64,000 nucleotides of DNA from Segnochrobactrum spirostomi (lineage in GTDB: Bacteria > Pseudomonadota > Alphaproteobacteria > Rhizobiales > Segnochrobactraceae), in assembly GCF_009600605.1 (NCBI RefSeq), contig NZ_VWNA01000003.1, positions 186,001-250,000 of the forward strand, written 5' to 3'. The notes below the pieces were generated by a model, which saw nothing but the letters and a program-made list of their open reading frames with translations, did not search any database and had not been told where the DNA came from. The position numbers were made by a program, and so were the translations under genes. This document shows, in pieces, positions 31,301-40,906 of the stretch (position 1 is its first letter; every line of letters starts with the position of its first letter).

Positions 31301-34300
31301 ATGGCGAACGTTGTGGGTCGGTCCAGCGGGGCCGCCGGTATCTATGGTGCGTCGAGCGCGCGGTTGCGGCTCAGTACGGCGCTCTCCACATCGCTCTGCG
31401 GCCTGGGGCTCTTTCTCGCGATCGTTCCGGCGCCTGCCCAGGCGCAAGCCTGCGTCGGCAATTGCATCGTCGTTTCGGGCTCGCCCGGCGGCAACGGCGG
31501 CAGCGAGAACTACTATTTCGACGCGGCAAACGGCGGCAATGGTGGTAACGGCGCCGCCGGCGGGTTTTTGAACAATCAGATCGGGTCTCAGACTACGATC
31601 ATCTCGGGCGGCGGCTTCGGTGGCTTCGGTGGCGAGGCCTCGAGCGATCACGCAAATGCGACCGGCGGCAATGGCGCGACCGGTGGCAGCGGCGGTACCA
31701 TCATCATCAGCGTGTTGGGCAACATTGCACCACCGAGCGGCAATGGCGTCGCCGTCTATGCGAACGGCGGAATGGGTGGCTTCGGCGGACCGGCCTCGGG
31801 AGGCTGGGACGCCTGGGGCGGCAACGGCGGCACGGGCGGGAGCGGTGGTTCCATCAACGCGACGGTCGCCGGCACGACGACGATCACCACCTCCTCCGCC
31901 CAAAGCACCGGCATCCTGATCCAGGCGAATGGTGGGGCGGGCGGTGTCGGCGCGCCCGCCAATGGAACTCACCGCAGCTATGGGGGCAGCGGCGGCACCG
32001 GCGGCGCGGCAGGGACGGCGGTTCTGACGGTTCAGAGCGGCGCGAGGATCGTGACCTCTGGCGACGGATCCGCCGCGATCTGGGTCACCGCCAACGGCGG
32101 CACCGGTGGCAATGGCGCCGATGCGGACGCCCTTGGCGATACGGACGGCGGGCCGGCGGGCACGGGCGGCAGTGCCGCCCAGGGAATCAATGTCGTCTCC
32201 GTCACCGTGCAGAGCGGGGTCACCCTCACCACCACGGGATATGCCTCGAACGCAATTGTCGCGCAGAGCCTCGGTGGGCTCGGTGCGAACGGCGGGTCGG
32301 CGAGTAGCATCTTCGACGGATCGGGCGGTGCCGGCAGCGCCGGCGGGTCGTCGGGCCAAGTCTATGTGATGAGCGCGGCGACCATCCACACGAGCGGCAA
32401 TGGCTCGATTGGAATCGTCGTACAATCCGTCGCGGGTGGCGGCGGCAACGGCGGCAGCGCGGATTCATGGGTCGCCCCCCTCGGGGGCAACGGTGCTGCG
32501 AGCGGCGACGCCGGCGGCGCGACCGGAATCAATCGGGGTGCCGTCACCACGACGGCCAATTATGCCCACGGCATGATGGTCCAATCCATCGGCGGCGGGG
32601 GCGGCAGCGTCGTCGGCGGCGCTGGTTCCAACATCGCGATCGGCGGAACCGCGAGCCAGAGCGGCACCGGCGGGGGGGCTGAGGCGCTCGCGCGCAACTA
32701 CGGCTCGGTGGTCACCACCGGCGCTTTCTCAGACGGCCTTCTCGTCCAGTCGATCGGCGGCGGCGGCGGCAACGGCGGCGGGGCGGGCGGCATCGGGTCG
32801 CTGGGTGGCCAGGGCGCGTCCGGTGGCAACGCCGATGCGAGCAAGGTTTACAACAACGGCACCATCGCCACGAGCGGTGCGAACGCGTTCGGTATCACCG
32901 CCCAATCGATCGGCGGCGGCGGTGGTCGAGGCGGCGGCGCCATGAGTGTCAGCCTCGGGGCAGCGGCTGCGATCGGCGGCGGCGGCGGCGGTGGCGGCGA
33001 TGGCGGGACCGTCTACGTCAGGAACAGCGGCCCGAGCGCGACCGCGATCGTGATCTCGACGACCGGCGACAATTCCGCGGCGATCTTGGCCCAATCGATC
33101 GGCGGCGGCGGCGGGGCGGGCGGCAACGCCTTTGCGGCCGACATCGGCCTGGCGGCCCTCTCGATCGGCGGCACCGGTGGCGGCGGCGGCGGTGCCGGCA
33201 ACGCGACCGTGGTCAACCAATCGGGCATCCAGACCACCGGCGATCGCTCGTCGGCGATCATGGTGCAATCGATCGGCGGCGGCGGCGGCCATGGCGGCAG
33301 CGCGATGTCGTTGAGCGCCGGCCTCTATGTCAGCGTGGCCGTTGCGCTCGGCGGGTCGGGCGGCTCCGGCGGCGCCGGCGCCTATGCGGGTGTCACGAAC
33401 ACCGGCACGATCGTCACCACGGGTATGGATTCGTTCGGCGTCCTCGCCCAGTCGATCGGCGGTGGCGGCGGCAACGGCGGGTCCTCGGCGGCCAAGAGCG
33501 TGGCGGTCGGATTGGAAGGTCCGGCTCTGGCGATTTCCGCAAGCTTCGGCGGCTCGGGCGGCTCGGGCAATACCGGCGGCACGGCGAAGGTCTCCAACTA
33601 CGGCACGGTCTCCACCACCGGCAGCGGCTCGACGGGCATCGTCGCCCAGTCGATTGGCGGCGGCGGTGGCACCGGCGGAGATTCGAGCGCACTTTCGGTC
33701 GCAGCCTCTCCGGAAGGCACCATCACCGCATCGATGGCGCTTGGTGGCACAGGCGGCAGCGGGGCCATCGGCGGTGCTGTCACCGTTACCAATGCCGGCA
33801 GCGTGGTCACCACGGGCGACTATGCCGAGGGCATCGAGGCCCAGTCGGTCGGCGGCGGCGGCGGCCACGGCGGCGTCGGAACCACGTCGGGCGCGGCCGT
33901 CGGCATGCCCGGGGAGTTGAACGTCTCGTTGTCGCTCGGTGGCGGCGGGTCGGGCGGCTCGGCCGGCGATGCCGGCACGGTCAGCGTCTCCAACAGCGGC
34001 CTCATCTCGACCGCGGGCGCAACCTCGCGCGGCATCCTCGCCCAATCGATCGGCGGCGGCGGTGGCAGCGCCGGCGGCGGAACGGCGAATTCCAACGGTG
34101 GTCGCGTTTCCGTTTCGGCCTCGCTCGGTGGCAAGGGCGGCGGCGGCGGCAACGGCGGTATCGTCACTGTCACGAACACCGGCACGATCGCCACGACCGG
34201 CGACGATTCGGACGGCATTCTCGCCCAGTCTGTGGGCGGCGGCGGTGGCGCGGGCGGTAGCGCGAGCTCCACGTCGAAGACCGGGTCAGCGAGCCTCGCC

Positions 34301-37300
34301 GGTCAATTGGGCAACAGCTCGAGTTCGAGCTTCACCCTGTCTGCGAGCCTTGGCGGAAAGGGCGGCGGCGGCGGCAACGGCAACAACGTCAACGTGTTCG
34401 TCGGTACGCCGTCGACCGGCGCGACGATTACCACGACCGGCAATCATGCGAGTGCCATCTTCGCCCAATCGATCGGCGGCGGCGGCGGCAAGGGCGGTGC
34501 GGCGGCGGGCTCAGCGAGCGGTGGCAAGGCGGGCCTCACGCTTTCCCTGGGTGCCACGGGCGGCAGCGGCGGGTGGGGCGGCACCGTCAACGTCCGCGCA
34601 AACGGCACCATCGCGACGGCGGGCACCGACTCCATTGCTATCGTTGCCCAGTCGGTCGGCGGCGGCGGCGGCAGCGGCGGCAACGCCAATGCGGTGGCGA
34701 CCGCCACTATCTCGCTCGGTGGCGGGGTTGGCGGGTCCGGCGGCGGGGGTGGCGGCGGCGGCAGCGTCACGGTGACGACCGGTGGCACCGTCGTCACCAA
34801 GGGGGCGCTTTCGGACGGCATCCTGGCGCAATCGATCGGCGGCGGTGGCGGCATCGGCAGCACCGCGGGTTCCGATAATCATGCGTCCGGTAGCCAGTCC
34901 GTTTCGCTTGCGCTGACCCTCGGCGGAACCGGCGGCAATGGCGGCAACGGCGGCGTCGTGACCGTCGGCAACGGCGCGGCCATTTCTACGGCGGGCGCGC
35001 ACGCCAATGCCATCGTCGCGCAGTCGATCGGCCAAGGTGGCGGCAAGGGCGGCGCGGTCTCCTCGAAGGGCGCTGGGGGCACCTACAACATCAGCGCGTC
35101 GCTGGGCGGTTCGGGCGGCGGCGGCGGAACCGGCGGGAACGTCTACGTGACGAACACGGCCGTGCTCCACGTCACCGGCGATCAGGCGCTCGGCATCCTG
35201 GCGCAGTCGGTCGGCGGCGGCGGCGGTCTCGGCGGCGCATCCGCCGACACGGCCAAGGGCGGCAAGGTCGGCGTGAGCCTGGGGCTCTCCGGGAGTGGTG
35301 GCTCGGGCAATTTCGGCGGCTTGGTCCAGGTGACCAATTCGGGCAGCATCGCCACGAGCGGCCACGGCGGCATCGCGATCCTCGCGCAATCGATTGGCGG
35401 CGGCGGCGGCAGTGCCGGGAGCGCAACGGATACGACGTCCAGCAAGATCGGCGTCGGTGTGGGCGTGTCGGGCTCCGGCGGCGGCGGTGGTTGGGGAGGC
35501 CAAGTGCAGGTGGGCCTCAGCGGCGGACAGACGACCGTCGTGTCCACCAGCGGCAGCCATGCCGATGCGGTCCTCGCCCAGTCGATCGGCGGCGGCGGCG
35601 GCAATGCCTCGTCGGCGTCCAGCAAGAGTGCAGGGGCCGGCAACAGCGGCGCCGGCATCGCCCTCACCATGGGCGGCGCTGGCGGTGTTGGGGGCGCGGG
35701 TGGCCAGGTCACGATCAACAATGGCGGGGCGGGCGTCGCGGCGGCGACCGTCTACACCACAGGGCTCATGTCGAGCGGTCTCGTCGCTCAATCGATCGGC
35801 GGCGGCGGCGGTCGAGGCGGTGCCTCGTCGAGTTCGACGAACGGCTCCGGCGTCGCTTCCGTGTCGGCGGCGCTCGGCGGTTCCGGCGGCTATGGCGGTG
35901 CAGGCGGTTCCGCGACGGTGACGAACTACGGCCTCGTCAAGACGAAGGGCAGCCACGCGACAGGCATCCTCGTTCAGTCGGTCGGCGGCGGCGGCGGCAA
36001 TGCCAGCGTTGCGAGCACCGGGTCGTCCGATGCGAAGGCCGATGCCGACGTATCGGCCACCCTCGGTGGATCAGGTGGCAATGGCGGATGGGGCGGAGGC
36101 GTCTCCGTCACCAACGCCGGAACGATCGTCACGGAGGGCAACGGCAGCATCGCGATCCTGGCCCAGTCGGTCGGTGGCGGCGGCGGCAATGCCGCGGCGG
36201 GCAAGGAGAGCGCGTCCGGCGGCAAGGTGAGCGTGGCGCTCGGCCTCGGTGGGTCTGGCGGCGGAGGCGGTTCGGGCGGACAGGTGAACGTCCAATCGAG
36301 CGGGGCGATCACCACGTCTGGTGCCCATGCGGTCGGAATTCTCGCGCAATCGATCGGCGGTGGCGGCGGTAACGGCGGCAGCTCGAACAATGCCGCGACC
36401 AGCAAGATCGCGCTTGGGGCGTCCCTGAGCGGCGGTGGCGGCGCCGGGGGTGTCGGCGGCCCGGTTCAAGTCCAGCTCGGCGCCGGTTCGACGGCCTCCA
36501 CCATCGTGACCTCGGGGCTCGGGGCCGACGGCCTGCTCGCCCAGGCGATCGGCGGTGGCGGCGGCAACGGCGGTGCTGGCGACGGCAAGGCCGACGGCAA
36601 GAGCGGCGGTGCCGTGGCCCTGACCGTGGCCCTGGGCGGCTCCGGCGGTGAAGGCGGCTCGGGGGGCGATATCCTCGTCAACGATATGACGACGGGGAAC
36701 GCCATCACCACCAAAGGTCGCGACGCGGCCGGCATGCTGATCCAATCGATCGGCGGCGGCGGCGGCAAGGGCGCCGCCGCGGGCTCGGCATCGTCCGGTT
36801 CCGCGACGGTCACCGTATCCGGCACCGTCGGTGGCTCGGGCGGCGCCGGCGGCTATGGCCGCCAGATCAATGTCACGTCCGCCTCGACGATCGTCACCAA
36901 GGGCGACGGTTCTGACGGCATGCTGATCCAATCGATCGGCGGTGGCGGCGGCAATGCCGTGTTTGCGAACAGCACGACCAAAGCCAGCAAGAGCGATGTC
37001 GCCCTTGCGCTCGCGCTCGGCGGTTCGGGTGGCGCGAGCGGCGGCGGTGGTCAGGTCCAGCTCACGCAATCCGGCGTGATCTCGACGCTCGGTGAGGCGT
37101 CGGACGCCGTCGTGGTCCAGTCGATCGGTGGCGGTGGTGGCCGTGCTTCCAGCGCGGCGGTCAAATCGAACGGCGGCACTGTCAACGGATCGCTCGCGAT
37201 CGGCGGCACCGGTGGGTCCGGTGGCTCGGGCGGCAGCGTCAACGTCTCCGTCAACGGCAGCCTTTCGACGGCGGGCGTGAATGCCGATGGCCTTCTCGCC

Positions 37301-39739
37301 CAATCGATCGGCGGCGGCGGCGGTAATCTCCTCGCCCTTTCCTCGGAAGCCGAGAGCACGGCCTCGCTCGCCTTGACGCTCGGGGGCAACGGTGGCAACG
37401 GCGGCAATGGCGGTCCCGTCTCCGCCACCGTCGCGCCATCCGCTCAGATCGTCACGGCCGGCAAGAACGCCCACGGCATTCTGATCCAATCGATCGGCGG
37501 CGGTGGTGGCAAGGTCGCGACCTCGGCAGCCAGCGCGTTCGCCAGCTTCACGTTCGGCGGCCCGACGTCTGGCAATGGCGCGAATGGCGGCGACGTCACG
37601 GCGCAGGTCTTCGGAGCGGTTGCCACCTCGGGGGCCGGCGCCAACGGTCTCTTCGTGCAATCAATCGGCGGCGGCGGCGGCATCGCGGGTGATGTGTCGA
37701 GCACGCTCTTCGGCTCCGCCTCCACGCGTCCCGAAGGACAGGGCGGCGACGGCAGCGGCGGCAACATCAACATCGTCGTCGCCGGCACCATCGCAACGAC
37801 GGGGGCCAATGCCCCCGCGATCGACGCCCAGTCGATCGGCGGCGGCGGCGGCGTGGTGCAGGCTGGCTCGACAAGCTTCGTCGGCAGTGCGGGTGGGACG
37901 GGCGGGTCCGGCGGCATCACCATCAATGTCTCCGGCACGGTGTCGGCGAGCGGCGCCAACTCGCCCGGCATCTACGCCTTGACCGCCGCGTCCAATCCGA
38001 CCTGGGCCGGGCCCATCGACATCAATCTTCAAAACGGCGCGCAGGTCTCGGGCGGCACCGGGTCGGGAGCCGGCATCATGCTGTCCGGCCCCGGTCAGAA
38101 CCGCGTCACGATCAATTCCGGGGCAAGTCTCCAAGCGCTCGGTGGCACCGCCATTTCGGTCACATCCGGAAATGTGGCCGTCCAAAATGCAGGTACCGTC
38201 ACCGGCAGCGTCGATCTCGGCAACGGGTCGGGCGGGTTCAACAATCTGGCCGGGGGCCTGTTCAATACCGGCGCTTTCGCCATGCTCGGCGGTGGCACGC
38301 TGTCGAACGCCGGCACGGTGAGCCCCTTCGGGCTCGGCAAGGTCGGCACCACGACGCTCACTGGCACCTTCAACTCGCCCGGGACGCTTCAACTCGATCT
38401 CGACGCCAACACCAGCTCCGCGGATCAACTCCTGGTATCGGGGACCGCAAACATTGGTGGAACGGTCTACGGCAATGCCATCGGCATCGCTCCGAATACG
38501 TCGTTCCAGGTCCTGACCGCTCAGTCGATCTCGTTCTCGGCGCAGACCCAGAGCCAATCCTTCCTCTACGATTGGGCGCCGATCTTGGGAACGTCCGGGA
38601 CCTTGAACACCCTGACACTGGTGCCGAATGCCGATTTCACGCCGAACGGCGTGTCGCTCTCGGCAAACCAAACCGCCATCGCCCAGCATCTGCAATCGGC
38701 GTGGACGGCCGGTGGCTCGCCGTCCAGCGATGCCATCTTCACCTCGCTTCTCGGGGTCAACTCGACGGCGGCCTATCAATCGGCACTGAACGACCTTTCA
38801 CCCGAGCAACTGGGCTCGACCGCATCGAGCCGGACCTCCGAGAGCCGTGCGGTGCTCAGCCGCACGATGAGCTGCCCGGTTTTCGCCGAAGGCACCCTGC
38901 TCGTCGTCGAGGACCAGTGCGCCTGGGGTCGCGTCATCTTCGGCCGAACGTCGCAGAACAGCAGCAACGAACACCAAGGCTTCACGAGCGATACGGTCAC
39001 CGCGCAGACCGGCGTCCAGATCGAGGTGGCCCAGGATTGGTTCACGGCGTTCTCCGCCGCCTATCAGCAATCCTGGACCACGGGCAGCGGTAGCGGCAGT
39101 TCGACGACCGGGCAGGGCGGCGATGTGACGGCCGCCCTCAAGCACCAGATGGGCGCCTGGCTGCTCGCCACCGCCGTCGATTTCGGCTGGATCACGAGCG
39201 ACAGTAGCCGCAGCGTCAATTATCTCGGCGCGTCGCCGTCGTCCTCGTCGGACACCTACAACGTCACGGGCCGTATCCGTGTCGCCTACGACGCTCCATT
39301 CCGGACGTTCTATCTGCGGCCCTATGTCGATCTCGACGTTTCTTACGTCAACGTCCCCGGATTCCAGGAATACGGCACCAGCGGCGCGGAACTCGCCATT
39401 CAGGGCCAGAGCCAGACGACCTTCATCGTCAGCCCTGCGATCGAGCTCGGCACACGCTTCGTTTTCTCCGACGGCATGGTCCTGCGTCCCTATGCGACGC
39501 TCGGCGCGTCGTTCGCCTCGAACGAAAGCTGGACGACGACGGCGAGCCTCGTCGGTGCTCCGGCGGGCACCGGCACCTTCGACACCAAGACCTATATGCC
39601 CGATGCCCTCGCCAATCTGGACCTCGGTTTGCAGGCGTTGACGGCGAGCAAGTGGGAGGTGAAGCTCGATTACGGCTTGAGCCTCGGCAACAATTTCACC
39701 TCGCAAACCGGCATGGCGCGCGTCGCGCTACATTTTTGA
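31301..39739 (+). CDS. Giant autotransporter with about 30 QSIGGGGG repeats
   Basis: 2812 residues. An extended signal peptide (about 50 residues, ending PAPAQAQA) is followed by a very long passenger of Gly/Ser/Ala/Thr/Asn composition. From about 32400 to 37860 roughly 30 repeats of about 63 residues each carry the core (G/A)-I-L-A-QS-(I/V)-GGGGG; three degenerate copies precede them. This pattern suggests a beta-helix stalk. Residues about 2290-2400 look like a pertactin-type junction. The last ~280 residues (from MSCPVFAEGTLLVVEDQCAWGR) are an autotransporter beta-barrel ending in Phe, with two Cys just before it. It should secrete itself and display a surface fibre, probably for adhesion. 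Low Cys content and a GGC-rich code are notable. Confidence 0.92.
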   Translation: MANVVGRSSGAAGIYGASSARLRLSTALSTSLCGLGLFLAIVPAPAQAQACVGNCIVVSGSPGGNGGSENYYFDAANGGNGGNGAAGGFLNNQIGSQTTIISGGGFGGFGGEASSDHANATGGNGATGGSGGTIIISVLGNIAPPSGNGVAVYANGGMGGFGGPASGGWDAWGGNGGTGGSGGSINATVAGTTTITTSSAQSTGILIQANGGAGGVGAPANGTHRSYGGSGGTGGAAGTAVLTVQSGARIVTSGDGSAAIWVTANGGTGGNGADADALGDTDGGPAGTGGSAAQGINVVSVTVQSGVTLTTTGYASNAIVAQSLGGLGANGGSASSIFDGSGGAGSAGGSSGQVYVMSAATIHTSGNGSIGIVVQSVAGGGGNGGSADSWVAPLGGNGAASGDAGGATGINRGAVTTTANYAHGMMVQSIGGGGGSVVGGAGSNIAIGGTASQSGTGGGAEALARNYGSVVTTGAFSDGLLVQSIGGGGGNGGGAGGIGSLGGQGASGGNADASKVYNNGTIATSGANAFGITAQSIGGGGGRGGGAMSVSLGAAAAIGGGGGGGGDGGTVYVRNSGPSATAIVISTTGDNSAAILAQSIGGGGGAGGNAFAADIGLAALSIGGTGGGGGGAGNATVVNQSGIQTTGDRSSAIMVQSIGGGGGHGGSAMSLSAGLYVSVAVALGGSGGSGGAGAYAGVTNTGTIVTTGMDSFGVLAQSIGGGGGNGGSSAAKSVAVGLEGPALAISASFGGSGGSGNTGGTAKVSNYGTVSTTGSGSTGIVAQSIGGGGGTGGDSSALSVAASPEGTITASMALGGTGGSGAIGGAVTVTNAGSVVTTGDYAEGIEAQSVGGGGGHGGVGTTSGAAVGMPGELNVSLSLGGGGSGGSAGDAGTVSVSNSGLISTAGATSRGILAQSIGGGGGSAGGGTANSNGGRVSVSASLGGKGGGGGNGGIVTVTNTGTIATTGDDSDGILAQSVGGGGGAGGSASSTSKTGSASLAGQLGNSSSSSFTLSASLGGKGGGGGNGNNVNVFVGTPSTGATITTTGNHASAIFAQSIGGGGGKGGAAAGSASGGKAGLTLSLGATGGSGGWGGTVNVRANGTIATAGTDSIAIVAQSVGGGGGSGGNANAVATATISLGGGVGGSGGGGGGGGSVTVTTGGTVVTKGALSDGILAQSIGGGGGIGSTAGSDNHASGSQSVSLALTLGGTGGNGGNGGVVTVGNGAAISTAGAHANAIVAQSIGQGGGKGGAVSSKGAGGTYNISASLGGSGGGGGTGGNVYVTNTAVLHVTGDQALGILAQSVGGGGGLGGASADTAKGGKVGVSLGLSGSGGSGNFGGLVQVTNSGSIATSGHGGIAILAQSIGGGGGSAGSATDTTSSKIGVGVGVSGSGGGGGWGGQVQVGLSGGQTTVVSTSGSHADAVLAQSIGGGGGNASSASSKSAGAGNSGAGIALTMGGAGGVGGAGGQVTINNGGAGVAAATVYTTGLMSSGLVAQSIGGGGGRGGASSSSTNGSGVASVSAALGGSGGYGGAGGSATVTNYGLVKTKGSHATGILVQSVGGGGGNASVASTGSSDAKADADVSATLGGSGGNGGWGGGVSVTNAGTIVTEGNGSIAILAQSVGGGGGNAAAGKESASGGKVSVALGLGGSGGGGGSGGQVNVQSSGAITTSGAHAVGILAQSIGGGGGNGGSSNNAATSKIALGASLSGGGGAGGVGGPVQVQLGAGSTASTIVTSGLGADGLLAQAIGGGGGNGGAGDGKADGKSGGAVALTVALGGSGGEGGSGGDILVNDMTTGNAITTKGRDAAGMLIQSIGGGGGKGAAAGSASSGSATVTVSGTVGGSGGAGGYGRQINVTSASTIVTKGDGSDGMLIQSIGGGGGNAVFANSTTKASKSDVALALALGGSGGASGGGGQVQLTQSGVISTLGEASDAVVVQSIGGGGGRASSAAVKSNGGTVNGSLAIGGTGGSGGSGGSVNVSVNGSLSTAGVNADGLLAQSIGGGGGNLLALSSEAESTASLALTLGGNGGNGGNGGPVSATVAPSAQIVTAGKNAHGILIQSIGGGGGKVATSAASAFASFTFGGPTSGNGANGGDVTAQVFGAVATSGAGANGLFVQSIGGGGGIAGDVSSTLFGSASTRPEGQGGDGSGGNINIVVAGTIATTGANAPAIDAQSIGGGGGVVQAGSTSFVGSAGGTGGSGGITINVSGTVSASGANSPGIYALTAASNPTWAGPIDINLQNGAQVSGGTGSGAGIMLSGPGQNRVTINSGASLQALGGTAISVTSGNVAVQNAGTVTGSVDLGNGSGGFNNLAGGLFNTGAFAMLGGGTLSNAGTVSPFGLGKVGTTTLTGTFNSPGTLQLDLDANTSSADQLLVSGTANIGGTVYGNAIGIAPNTSFQVLTAQSISFSAQTQSQSFLYDWAPILGTSGTLNTLTLVPNADFTPNGVSLSANQTAIAQHLQSAWTAGGSPSSDAIFTSLLGVNSTAAYQSALNDLSPEQLGSTASSRTSESRAVLSRTMSCPVFAEGTLLVVEDQCAWGRVIFGRTSQNSSNEHQGFTSDTVTAQTGVQIEVAQDWFTAFSAAYQQSWTTGSGSGSSTTGQGGDVTAALKHQMGAWLLATAVDFGWITSDSSRSVNYLGASPSSSSDTYNVTGRIRVAYDAPFRTFYLRPYVDLDVSYVNVPGFQEYGTSGAELAIQGQSQTTFIVSPAIELGTRFVFSDGMVLRPYATLGASFASNESWTTTASLVGAPAGTGTFDTKTYMPDALANLDLGLQALTASKWEVKLDYGLSLGNNFTSQTGMARVALHF
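32400..37870 (+). repeat. Tandem protein-coding repeats, about 190-nt period, about 30 copies
   Basis: In-frame repeats within the autotransporter gene; the DNA core CAATCGATCGGCGGCGGCGG recurs with small changes. Copies differ mainly in the linker, so the array has diverged but keeps period and core. Such arrays can change copy number by recombination. Confidence 0.85.
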
Positions 39740-39747
39740 GGAACCAA

Positions 39748-40845
39748 GTGTCCGCTGCGGAGACTGCGCCGGCCGACGCGTCGGCGCCCACAACCGAACT
39801 CACCTGCTCGCGCGGCTTTTCCCAATGGCTCGCCCAGCACCAGGTCAGTCTCGCCTTTTCCTCATACCAGACCGGCCAGCTCTTTCTGATCGGACGGATG
39901 CCGGACGGCGCGGTCTCGTTCCATCAGCGAGACTTCGAACGCGCCATGGGGCTTTGGTACGAGCCTGGGCGGCTCTTTCTGGCGTCGATGGTGCAGATCT
40001 GGCGCCTGGAAAATATCCTCGCCGCGAACGAACGTGCGAACGGCTATTTCGATCAGCTTTTCGTTCCGCGCACGGCGCGGATCACCGGCGATGTCGATGC
40101 GCACGAGATGGTCGTCGAAGCGAGCGGGCGCATCGTTTTCGTCAACACGAAGTTCTCGTGTCTCGCCACGCTGAGCCTGTCCCACAGCTTCAAGCCGCTG
40201 TGGAAGCCGAAATTCATCTCGCGCCTCGCGGCGGAGGATCGCTGTCACCTCAACGGCCTCTGCTTGGAAGACGGCAAGGTGGGTTACGTCACCGCGGTGG
40301 GCCGTACCGACGTGGTCGACGGATGGCGGGGGTCGCGCGTCGGCGGCGGCGTGCTGATCCGCGTCGCCGACGACACCATTGTGGCTGACGGGTTCTCGAT
40401 GCCCCATTCGCCACGTCTTCATAACGGTTCCCTGTGGCTGCTCGATTCCGGTCGCGGCTATCTCGTGAAGGTCGATCCCACAACCGGGGCCAAGGAAGAC
40501 ATCGCGTTCTGTCCGGGATTCATGCGTGGGCTCGCCTTCCACGCCGGCCACGCGATCGTGACGCTGTCGCTCCCGCGCGATCTCAATTTCAACGGGCTTC
40601 CTTTGGAGGACGAGATCGGGCGCCGCGGCGGACAGCCCTGGTGCGGCGTTCAGATCATCAATCTTGCGACCGGCGACATCGTCGAGTGGATTCGTCTCGA
40701 CGGTGCGATCCGCGAGCTCTTCGACGTCACGGTCATGCCCGCTGTCGCCTGCCCGATGGCGGCCCCGTTGCAGGGCCCCGATCTGGCGAACCTGCTCACC
40801 ATCGAAGCGCCGGAGCGCGCCCTCGACGAGCCCGGGTGGGCTTGA
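39748..40845 (+). CDS. DUF4915 / TIGR03032 family protein
   Basis: About 365 residues. The GTG at 39748 is chosen because GAGGA lies 5 nt upstream, overlapping the stop of the autotransporter; no suitable ATG exists. The sequence matches the TIGR03032/DUF4915 type: SFHQRDFERAMGLW, a DVDAHEM motif, NTKFSCLATL, DRCHLNGL, a PHSPR segment with LDSGRGYL, and FCPGFMRGLAF. It probably folds as a beta-propeller. No signal peptide. The function of the family is unknown. The 8-nt gap to the autotransporter implies co-translation and a role in making, modifying or exporting it. Confidence 0.83.
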   Translation: MSAAETAPADASAPTTELTCSRGFSQWLAQHQVSLAFSSYQTGQLFLIGRMPDGAVSFHQRDFERAMGLWYEPGRLFLASMVQIWRLENILAANERANGYFDQLFVPRTARITGDVDAHEMVVEASGRIVFVNTKFSCLATLSLSHSFKPLWKPKFISRLAAEDRCHLNGLCLEDGKVGYVTAVGRTDVVDGWRGSRVGGGVLIRVADDTIVADGFSMPHSPRLHNGSLWLLDSGRGYLVKVDPTTGAKEDIAFCPGFMRGLAFHAGHAIVTLSLPRDLNFNGLPLEDEIGRRGGQPWCGVQIINLATGDIVEWIRLDGAIRELFDVTVMPAVACPMAAPLQGPDLANLLTIEAPERALDEPGWA

Positions 40846-40868
40846 CGGGCCGGAGACGTCCGGCCCGT
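40845..40868. terminator. GC hairpin after the DUF4915 gene
   Basis: A perfect 10-bp stem (40845-40854 with 40859-40868, GACG loop) starts at the last base of the DUF4915 stop codon, in the gap to the convergent hydratase-lyase gene ending at 40907. Likely shared terminator; no U-run. Confidence 0.55.
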
Positions 40869-40906
40869 TGCCGTGCGACGCCGGGAGCGCGCCTGCGCTA
40901 CCCGCC

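Noticed and set aside
31500-37900. Regular repeats resembling a CRISPR array
   Set aside because: The repeats are in frame inside one autotransporter gene, have a ~190-nt period and encode a Gly-rich protein motif; there are no cas genes.
31700-37900. Pro-rich antisense open frames opposite the autotransporter
   Set aside because: Poly-Pro is the complement of poly-Gly codons; no start sites or domains.
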